Assembly: GCA_943329505.2 (NCBI GenBank) | Contig: CALQED020000082.1 | Coordinates: 1 to 6,200 of the forward strand | DNA: 6,200 nt | Direction: 5' to 3' | Source of the DNA: Polynucleobacter meluiroseus | Lineage (GTDB): Bacteria; Pseudomonadota; Gammaproteobacteria; Burkholderiales; Burkholderiaceae | In this document: one piece after another, positions 1 through 5,233 of the stretch | Layout of the letters: each line of letters begins with the position of its first letter | How positions within the stretch are numbered: the first letter of the stretch is position 1 | Translations under genes and position numbers: made by a program | The notes under the pieces: generated by a model | Told to the model about the DNA's origin: nothing | Databases searched by the model: none | Seen by the model: the letters and a program-made list of their open reading frames with translations, nothing else

Positions 1-100
1 ACAAAGGTGAGATACGACCGCGCTCTTCTAGGATCTTTTTTTCTATTGCTGCCAATTCTGGCTTGCTACCAGGAACTACTGGATTGATTCGAGTACTCAT
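1..100 (-). CDS. Carboxymuconolactone decarboxylase (CMD) family protein, N-terminal fragment
   Basis: Only the first 33 codons are visible; the gene runs off the left edge. The ATG complements positions 98-100, and the frame stays open to base 1. The start reads MSTRINPVVPGSKPEL, then an acidic/basic helix (AAIEKKILEERGRISPL). This pattern, with E/KKILxxRGRISPL followed in relatives by a 'YRALLHSP' segment, is familiar from CMD/AhpD-like proteins of Burkholderiales. The diagnostic CxxC/His region would lie outside the window, so the family call rests on N-terminal resemblance only. The start sits 5 nt after the TAA of the upstream Bug gene, so the two are almost certainly co-transcribed. The Shine-Dalgarno is poor (AGCGGAA, with AUG 8 nt on), which suggests translational coupling. 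A role in decarboxylating or hydrolysing a pathway intermediate is inferred from context. Confidence 0.55.
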   Translation of the reverse strand, partial: MSTRINPVVPGSKPELAAIEKKILEERGRISPL

Positions 101-105
101 TTTTG

Positions 106-1062
106 TTATTCCGCTGTAATTTTCTTTACTTTAATTAATTGGGACCACTTCATAATATCTTTCTTCAAAACATTGCCAAGCTCTTCTGGGCTTGAGCCCA
201 CAGGCTCGCTACCAGACTGAGAAAGCTTTGAATTTAAAGGTTCTTGCTTCACGACTTTTTTAAGCGCCATACTTAAGCGCTCAATATCTACTTTAGGAGT
301 CCCTGCCTTAACAAAAACAGCATACCAATTATTGGTATCTACACCTTTGATACCCATTTCATTGAAGGTTTTAACATCCGGTATTGCACTATTGCGCTTA
401 TCAGCGGCTAGACCAATGGGTTTTAATTTGCCACTCTTGATAAAACCAATTAATCCCGGAATATCCCCAAAGAATCCATCTACATGACCAGCCATCACAT
501 CCGTAATTGCTGGGGCAGCACCCTTGTAAGGGACATGCAGGATTTTGATACCCGCTGAGTCATTCAATTGCTCAAGGGCCAAATGCGGAACACTGCCAGT
601 ACCAGAAGATCCCATGGTTAAATCTTTAGCTTTAGCAAGAGTAACGAAATCAACCGCATTACTTGCAGGGCTGCCAGGATTTACCACCAATACCTCGACA
701 TTATTTGCCACTAAAGATACCGGGGCTAAATCCTTGACTGGGTTGTAAGATAGCTTTTCATAAAGACCGGGGTTGATAGCGACTGCTCCGGCGCTAGTGA
801 ACCATAGCGTTTTTCCATCAGCCGGATTGGCAGCTACATACTCTGCAGCAATAGCGCCATTACCGCCAGGTTTATTCTCAATCACAATTTGGGCGTTGAG
901 CTCTTTTCCTAAAGGCTCAAGTAGTGATCGAGCCATTGAATCTACTGGTCCGCCAGGAGGAAAAGCCACAATCATTTTGATGACGTTACTGGGCTGCGCA
1001 TCAGAAGCGCTAGCAAAAATACAAATCAGACTGACGAGGATCGCTTTGAGATTATTCATCAT
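106..1062 (-). CDS. Bug/TctC-family periplasmic tricarboxylate-type substrate-binding protein (third of three)
   Basis: This 318-aa protein has the normal length for a Bug solute receptor, which binds a small carboxylate in the periplasm for a TctAB-type transporter. Residues 1-22 form a Sec signal peptide: a short N-region with Lys6, a hydrophobic core at about 7-18, and likely cleavage at SDA22|Q23. There is no twin-arginine motif. Family signatures are the ligand loop FPPGGPVD (34-41), VIENKPGGNG (60-69), a PADGKTL block (80-86), GSSGTG (151-156), HVPYKG (176-181) and DVMAGHVD (188-195). The mature protein has no cysteine. The segment before GSSGTG is a few residues shorter than usual. Two adjacent ATGs (1062 and 1059) are possible starts. 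The first overlaps the SDR stop as TAATG, so translation is probably coupled. The ligand cannot be read from sequence; the surrounding genes suggest a carboxylate or its lactone. No TctA/TctB gene is in the window. Confidence 0.93.
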   Translation of the reverse strand: MMNNLKAILVSLICIFASASDAQPSNVIKMIVAFPPGGPVDSMARSLLEPLGKELNAQIVIENKPGGNGAIAAEYVAANPADGKTLWFTSAGAVAINPGLYEKLSYNPVKDLAPVSLVANNVEVLVVNPGSPASNAVDFVTLAKAKDLTMGSSGTGSVPHLALEQLNDSAGIKILHVPYKGAAPAITDVMAGHVDGFFGDIPGLIGFIKSGKLKPIGLAADKRNSAIPDVKTFNEMGIKGVDTNNWYAVFVKAGTPKVDIERLSMALKKVVKQEPLNSKLSQSGSEPVGSSPEELGNVLKKDIMKWSQLIKVKKITAE

Positions 1063-1064
1063 TA
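1060..1064 (-). other. TAATG stop-start overlap between the SDR and the third Bug gene
   Basis: The SDR stop TAA (1064-1062) shares one base with the ATG (1062-1060) of the Bug gene. Such overlaps usually mean translational coupling by reinitiation. A second ATG follows at once (1059), so initiation at either codon gives nearly the same signal peptide. The upstream Shine-Dalgarno is only weak (GTAAGA), which fits coupling. Confidence 0.7.
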
Positions 1065-1862
1065 ATCACATCTTACTGACATGCCGCCATCGACCACAAT
1101 TTCAGTGCCGGTAATAAAACGAGATTCATCGGAGGCTAAAAATAAAGCTGCATTAGCGGTATCGCGGCCGTCCCCCATAAATGGCAGAGGAATGCGTGCC
1201 TGTCGTTGCTGCAATAGTAATTCCACATCTCCGCCGACGCGTTGCTTGGCCAGTCGAGTTTCTACCATGGGAGTATGAAGCTGTCCAGGGACAATAGTAT
1301 TGACACGAATATTTTGCTTGGCATATTGCACTGCCAATACTTTTGAAAATTGAATGACTCCCGCCTTGGTAGCTGCATAGGCAATTTGCGCTGAACCCGT
1401 CCAGCGAGTACCAGAGGTAGAAGCAAAATTAATAATTGAGCCTTTTTCTTGCTTCATCATTTCTGGTAAGGCATATTTGCAAGTTAAAAAGACGCTCTTG
1501 AGGTTGAAATCTACCTGAGCATCCCAAACCTCCTCCGTCATTTCAACCGGACCCCCTTTCGCAGAGCCGCCCACAACATTCACCAAGATATCAATAGCGC
1601 CAAACTGCTGAACGCAAACTGCAATACTTTCTTCAATAGCACTCGCCTGAAAAATATCCAGTTGTGCAGTCGTAATATTTTTAGCAGCAGGCCCGGCTAG
1701 ATTTAGTGTTTCATCCAAATTAGCCAAATCAATATCAGTAGCAAATACTTTCGCGCCCTCTTGGGCGAAACGAATAGCTGTTGCACGACCATTCCCCCAG
1801 CCAGGACCAACAGAGCCTGCTCCGGTGATAAAGGCCACTTTGCCCTCTAATCGTCCTGCCAT
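1062..1862 (-). CDS. Short-chain dehydrogenase/reductase (SDR), classical type, probably NAD-dependent
   Basis: This 266-aa cytoplasmic oxidoreductase has a single Rossmann domain. The cofactor loop is an extended glycine motif, TGAGSVGPGWGNG (13-25), several residues longer than the usual TGxxxGxG; I have seen this 'GPGWGNG' variant in a subset of bacterial SDRs. Asp43 at the end of strand 2 favours NAD(H) over NADP(H). The usual NNAG is NVVG here (95-98). The catalytic tetrad is complete: Asn120, Ser148, Tyr162 and Lys166 (YAATK). The PG motif follows (IVPGQLHTP), and the end is typical (GTEIVVDGGMS). The start is fixed by a good GGAG 8 nt upstream. It begins 24 nt after the lactonase gene and overlaps the next Bug gene by one base. 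Placement after a lactonase suggests it makes the lactone by oxidising a hydroxy acid or cyclic hemiacetal, as other SDR/amidohydrolase pairs do. The actual substrate is unknown. Confidence 0.93.
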   Translation of the reverse strand: MAGRLEGKVAFITGAGSVGPGWGNGRATAIRFAQEGAKVFATDIDLANLDETLNLAGPAAKNITTAQLDIFQASAIEESIAVCVQQFGAIDILVNVVGGSAKGGPVEMTEEVWDAQVDFNLKSVFLTCKYALPEMMKQEKGSIINFASTSGTRWTGSAQIAYAATKAGVIQFSKVLAVQYAKQNIRVNTIVPGQLHTPMVETRLAKQRVGGDVELLLQQRQARIPLPFMGDGRDTANAALFLASDESRFITGTEIVVDGGMSVRCD

Positions 1863-1870
1863 TGTGATAT

Positions 1871-1874
1871 CTCC
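1871..1874 (-). promoter_or_regulatory. Ribosome binding site of the SDR gene (GGAG)
   Basis: The minus strand reads TATGGAG, then ATATCACA, then ATG. The GGAG core is 8 nt from the start codon, which is close to ideal and confirms the ATG at 1862. It is the clearest Shine-Dalgarno in the window and lies in the 24-nt gap after the lactonase stop. The SDR may therefore be translated independently, unlike the lactonase and the gene at the left edge, whose sites are weak. Confidence 0.75.
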
Positions 1875-1886
1875 ATATGCTATTTA

Positions 1887-2753
1887 TTAAAACCGATAAA
1901 ACTTTTCGGGATTACTCACCATTAACTGATGGATTTTTTCAGTCGAAGTGGCAATTCTGGGAATGAGATCAACCAGATTACCATCATCAGGAATGTGGTG
2001 GTGATTGGGGTGAGGCCAATCCGTACCCCAAACGCATCGATCCGTAAATTCATCCACCAGGATTTTGGCAAGAGAGACGCCGTCATCATAGGGATGATTT
2101 TGAGAAATACGATCTACCCCGCTGACCTTGACATAAAAGCGTGGGTCATCAAGCAGTTTTAGCAAGCCCTGGAAATCGGCATGATTACTCCCCAAAGAAG
2201 CATCAACTCGGCCAATATGATCAATCATCACGGGGACGGCTGACTGCTTTAATAATGGCGATAGAGAATGGACTAAATCACTAGAAAAATGAACCTGTAA
2301 ATGCCATCCAAATGGTTCCATCCGCTGAGTTAAAGCAAGAATATCCTCCATAGAATCACTGTTCTTGAGATGTGCCATGAAATTGAAGCGAATGGCTCTA
2401 AAACCCTGCTGATCCATTTTGGCAATTTGCTCACTCGTTGTTTTTGCCGAAGCCAGTGCCACTCCAAGATATTTTCCTTTGCGAGCCTGCATAGCATCAA
2501 CCACTACAGAATTATCAAAGCCATGTAAGGCGGTTTGAACAATGACGCAGCGCTCAATCCCCAAGAAATCGTGCAATGCAAATAAAGCTTCTTTACCCGC
2601 ATCCACAGGCGTCCAGGTTCGCTCCTGGATATAAGGAAATTGATTGGCTGGACCAAAAATATGACAGTGCGCGTCACAAGAATTCGGTGGCAATGTAAAT
2701 AACGGCTTTTTGGGATCAACCAAGTAGGTTTGGAGTGGGGTTTGACCTGTCAT
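1887..2753 (-). CDS. Amidohydrolase family 2 lactonase, LigI-like (2-pyrone-4,6-dicarboxylate hydrolase relative)
   Basis: This 288-aa TIM-barrel hydrolase belongs to the COG3618/amidohydrolase-2 group. It resembles LigI, the 2-pyrone-4,6-dicarboxylate (PDC) lactonase of lignin breakdown (about 294 aa), along its whole length. Shared marks are CDAHCHIFGP (26-35; His29 and His31), the HDFLG..CVIVQ block (61-73), HG.DN (77-81), RAIRFNF (119-125), IDHIGR (177-182; His179), GTDWPHPN (243-250; Asp245), IPDDG (254-258) and a C-terminal NPEKFYRF. His29, His31, His179 and Asp245 match LigI His31, His33, His180 and Asp248. Compared from memory with LigI, Arg122, Arg182 and Arg215 are kept, but Tyr49, Ser77, Arg130 and Tyr156 are Trp47, Ala75, His128 and His155. 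Lactonase chemistry is likely; PDC as substrate is doubtful. The next Met is residue 88, so 2753 is the only plausible ATG, although its Shine-Dalgarno is weak. It lies 20 nt after the MmgE/PrpD gene. Confidence 0.88.
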   Translation of the reverse strand: MTGQTPLQTYLVDPKKPLFTLPPNSCDAHCHIFGPANQFPYIQERTWTPVDAGKEALFALHDFLGIERCVIVQTALHGFDNSVVVDAMQARKGKYLGVALASAKTTSEQIAKMDQQGFRAIRFNFMAHLKNSDSMEDILALTQRMEPFGWHLQVHFSSDLVHSLSPLLKQSAVPVMIDHIGRVDASLGSNHADFQGLLKLLDDPRFYVKVSGVDRISQNHPYDDGVSLAKILVDEFTDRCVWGTDWPHPNHHHIPDDGNLVDLIPRIATSTEKIHQLMVSNPEKFYRF

Positions 2754-2773
2754 ATCGCTTGTCTACCAGCTTT

Positions 2774-4168
2774 TTATTGGCGCGTTAATAAAGCCATGAT
2801 GGGATCCAGATCAGAAAGCGTTTCAAGCTGATCTACTAACTCAATCATTTCATCGATTTGTGACTCGCTCAGAATTCCAGACACCACATTCTTAAATTTA
2901 AATTGAATATCACTCTTAGACAGTGGGTTTTCAGGACTACCTCTCCTATCTAAAATTTCTTGTAGCACCACTTCACCTTTGGTCGTTGTGACCTTGACCC
3001 TGGAAGCATGTCTATAGGCGACACCCATCTTCTCGATATCAGGGTCTATGTATGCATGCACTTTCTGCATAAATGTTGTTAACTTCGGATCAGTTAATTT
3101 CGCTTCTGAATATTGTTCAGTAAATAGAACGCCATCGAATGCCACGCTTGCGATATTGAAATATAGATTCATCTGCGCGGCAGTGACGCCCTGAGCTTTA
3201 TATTCCCAAGCGCAATGGGTAAAGGTCATGGGGCTTAAGCCCACATCAATTCTGGCAATGTCCTCTGGCCTTAGCTGATGGTTTTTCATGATTAGCAGCA
3301 AGGCATCCAAAGAGGAATGAATACTAGTAACGCAGGCATAGGGTTTATAGCCTACTTGCCCAGCTTCCCATACCTCTCCTAAGCCTGCTAGCAAACGCTC
3401 TGGCTTGGGTGAAGTGGAGTAGGTGCTGAGATAACCTCCATAAGCCGCTTCCAAAACATTCGAGATTCCCGTTAATCCTTTTTGTGCCAACAATGCGGAA
3501 TAGATTCCACTCTGCGCAGCTCTTCCTGAGTGAAAGCGTTTCACCATAGCGCCTTCTTGGGCAGCCATTAAGCCACCAGCCTGTGAACCGGCAATCCCCA
3601 AACAATCTAGCATGAGGGTCGGATTAAAATTGAGCATACGACCTGCAGCGGCTGCACCCACAAAGACCCCTGAAGTTCCCTGCGGATGAAAGCCATCAAA
3701 GAAAAGTTGAATTGAAGCCGCATTACCTACACGAGTACCAACCTCATACCCACATACCATGGCAGTGAGAAATTCTTTTCCAGAAACCTTACCCAACTTT
3801 TCAACCAAAGCAAACAATACTGGAATCGCGATCGACCCAGGGTGCAAGATGGATTCTTTATGCATATCATCAAACTCAAATGCATGGCCAGCCGTACCAT
3901 TTACTAAGGCAGCGTTCCCAACTGAAGTTTTTTGTGAGGTACCAAATATTGAGGCCACGGGAGTTGCACCCTCATCCATCACCATATTCTCAACCGATTT
4001 CGTCCATGGCAAGGTAACGCCATGCAAGCAACAACCAATACTATCTAGCACACACATTTTCATGCGCTCTACTACTGCTTGAGGAATATCGTCATACTGC
4101 AAATGGCTTGCAAAGTCTGCCAAGATTTTGCTGGCATTGGGAACTAGTGGTGAATTTTCTGTGCTCAT
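2774..4168 (-). CDS. MmgE/PrpD family protein (2-methylcitrate dehydratase-like)
   Basis: This 464-aa cytoplasmic protein is of normal family length. Relatives include 2-methylcitrate dehydratase PrpD, cis-aconitate decarboxylase and iminodisuccinate epimerase, all acting on small di- or tricarboxylates without a metal cluster. Helical-domain signatures are LDSIGCCLHG (41-50), NGTAGHAFEFDD (90-101), HPGS (109-112), GYEVGTRVG (140-148), FHPQGTSG (160-167), a KRFHSGRAAQSG block (210-221) and YKPYACVTSIH (274-284). The lid domain occupies roughly residues 270-400. His109, His161, Lys210 and Lys275 appear equivalent to active-site residues of cis-aconitate decarboxylase. That enzyme's Asp93 and Thr97 are Glu98 and Met102 here, which argues against that exact activity. 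The Shine-Dalgarno is AAAGAG only 3 nt from ATG. No prpB/prpC is visible, so a standard methylcitrate cycle is unlikely. It follows a Bug gene by 44 nt. Dehydration, isomerisation and decarboxylation all remain possible. Confidence 0.92.
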   Translation of the reverse strand: MSTENSPLVPNASKILADFASHLQYDDIPQAVVERMKMCVLDSIGCCLHGVTLPWTKSVENMVMDEGATPVASIFGTSQKTSVGNAALVNGTAGHAFEFDDMHKESILHPGSIAIPVLFALVEKLGKVSGKEFLTAMVCGYEVGTRVGNAASIQLFFDGFHPQGTSGVFVGAAAAGRMLNFNPTLMLDCLGIAGSQAGGLMAAQEGAMVKRFHSGRAAQSGIYSALLAQKGLTGISNVLEAAYGGYLSTYSTSPKPERLLAGLGEVWEAGQVGYKPYACVTSIHSSLDALLLIMKNHQLRPEDIARIDVGLSPMTFTHCAWEYKAQGVTAAQMNLYFNIASVAFDGVLFTEQYSEAKLTDPKLTTFMQKVHAYIDPDIEKMGVAYRHASRVKVTTTKGEVVLQEILDRRGSPENPLSKSDIQFKFKNVVSGILSESQIDEMIELVDQLETLSDLDPIMALLTRQ

Positions 4169-4212
4169 CTTCTCTTTAATTGGTTTAATTAGAACTTAGT
4201 AATTTATGCGTA

Positions 4213-5178
4213 TTAGTCAATCGAAATATTGGCTTCACGCGCAATCGTGCCAATTCTGACGGTCTCATCTTTGACTAATTTTTCAAATTGCGCGGTATTA
4301 ATGGTTGCTGGCTCAAATTCAAGCTCATTCATGCGATCTCTCACAGTTTTATTCTTTAGCGCTATTGCAACTTGGTCTGCCAGCTTGCTAACAATATCCT
4401 TGGGGAGATTGGCAGGACCCCATAGACCATACCAAGAGTTCATCTCAAAACCTGGGAGTCCGCTTTCAGCCACTGTCGCAACATTTGGATAGGCTGCCAT
4501 TCTTTTATCACTAGTAAAAGCCAAAACTTTTAAATGTCCACTTTTAATGAAGCTGGTGACCCCTGGCAAAGGTGATATTGCAGCGCTGACATGGCCGCCC
4601 ATCACATCTGTTAACTGAGGAACAGCACCCTTATAGGTAATGATCTCCATATCCAGCTTGAGCCCTCGATTGAGCATCTCTTCCGATAAATGACTGGCTG
4701 TTCCTAACCCCGAGGTGGCCCAGGTGTATTTACCAGGACTTTTTTTAACCAGAGCTACAAAGTCTTTAAAGTTGTTCGCATCAAATTTGGGGTATGTCAC
4801 CACTGCCAGAGGGACATATCCTATCTGAGCAATCGATGTGAAATCTTTTTCAGCATCATAGGTTTTCTTTTTTACTACCATCGGCATATAGACCTGGCTG
4901 GACGCATGACACAGCAAGGTATATCCATCAGCGGGTGCCCGCATCACCTCAACAGATCCAATCATGCCCGATGCACCAGGTTTATTTTCAACCACAACCG
5001 ACTGGCCTAACTGTTTTTGCAATTGCTCAGTAATGAGTCTGCAAGTATTGTCTACTGAACCGCCAGGCGTATATGGCACCACCACCTTGATTGGTCTGTT
5101 GGGATAAGCTTGTGCAAACAGAGGACCAGCAAAACATTGCAAACTTAAAAAACCAAGCACTAGATACTGTATTTTCAT
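4213..5178 (-). CDS. Bug/TctC-family periplasmic tricarboxylate-type substrate-binding protein (second of three)
   Basis: This 321-aa Bug receptor has a Sec signal peptide: Lys2, a hydrophobic stretch at about 5-21, and likely cleavage after FAQA24. The mature start YPNRPIKVVVPYTPGG is close to the family consensus. Motifs are YTPGGSVD (36-43), VVENKPGASG (62-71), APADGYTLL (81-89), TSGLGTASH (155-163), TYKGAVPQLTDVMGGH (181-196), SDKR, and NSWYGLWGP towards the C-terminus. Unlike the other two Bug proteins here, the mature chain has two cysteines, Cys46 at the start of the first long helix and Cys90 just after the PADGYTLL strand. Both fall near the presumed ligand cleft. Translation starts behind a duplicated TAAGGT element. 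It sits 55 nt after the first Bug gene and 44 nt before mmgE/prpD. It is a paralogue rather than a recent duplicate, because large blocks differ from its neighbours. The ligand is unknown. Confidence 0.94.
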   Translation of the reverse strand: MKIQYLVLGFLSLQCFAGPLFAQAYPNRPIKVVVPYTPGGSVDNTCRLITEQLQKQLGQSVVVENKPGASGMIGSVEVMRAPADGYTLLCHASSQVYMPMVVKKKTYDAEKDFTSIAQIGYVPLAVVTYPKFDANNFKDFVALVKKSPGKYTWATSGLGTASHLSEEMLNRGLKLDMEIITYKGAVPQLTDVMGGHVSAAISPLPGVTSFIKSGHLKVLAFTSDKRMAAYPNVATVAESGLPGFEMNSWYGLWGPANLPKDIVSKLADQVAIALKNKTVRDRMNELEFEPATINTAQFEKLVKDETVRIGTIAREANISID

Positions 5179-5184
5179 TTGTTG

Positions 5185-5196
5185 ACCTTAACCTTA
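5185..5196 (-). promoter_or_regulatory. Duplicated Shine-Dalgarno element (TAAGGT TAAGGT) before the second Bug gene
   Basis: The minus strand reads TAAGGTTAAGGTCAACAA followed by ATG: an exact tandem copy of the hexamer TAAGGT. The nearer AAGG core is about 7 nt from the ATG at 5178, a good spacing; the farther copy is 6 nt further out. The near copy supports the chosen start. Whether two copies matter is unknown. Confidence 0.6.
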
Positions 5197-5209
5197 TAGG
5201 TGAAACCTA
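5197..5209 (-). repeat. Short inverted repeat (5-bp arms, 3-nt loop) in the Bug-Bug gap
   Basis: TAGGT and ACCTA arms flank a 3-nt loop (TTC on the minus strand), immediately upstream of the duplicated TAAGGT. The arms are exact but only 5 bp, and no U-tract follows, so it is not a terminator. The ACCTA arm could also pair partly with the downstream TAAGGT copies, which could affect access to the ribosome site. This may be chance. Confidence 0.25.
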
Positions 5210-5233
5210 AATCACTTGAATACCGCAAAATTA

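Noticed and set aside
260..280. Direct repeat TTAAGCGC (two copies, 13 nt apart)
   Set aside because: Inside the third Bug coding frame; explained by similar codons for Arg-Leu and Ala-Leu. No further copies seen.
545..1278. Plus-strand open frames at 545-748, 773-1114 and 1081-1278
   Set aside because: They lie opposite strong minus-strand genes (Bug and SDR), show no recognisable motif, and are low-complexity Ala/Ser/Pro-rich shadows.
1929..2162. Plus-strand open frame of 77 codons
   Set aside because: Antisense to the conserved C-terminal part of the lactonase; no family resemblance and no clear ribosome site.
2504..3605. Minus-strand frames at 2504-2719 and 3345-3605
   Set aside because: They are alternative frames inside the lactonase and MmgE/PrpD genes, whose own frames carry full family motifs.
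4175..4190. Direct repeat TTTAATT-GG-TTTAATT in the gap before mmgE/prpD
   Set aside because: AT-rich 7-mers in a 44-nt AT-rich gap; likely chance, and no operator symmetry or second site.
3759..4492. Plus-strand frames at 3759-4082 and 4229-4492
   Set aside because: Antisense shadows of the MmgE/PrpD and second Bug genes.
5193..5218. Possible internal promoter (TATAAG with a TTCAAG 16 nt upstream)
   Set aside because: The -35 match is poor, and a transcript from it would start within or past the ribosome site, leaving almost no leader.
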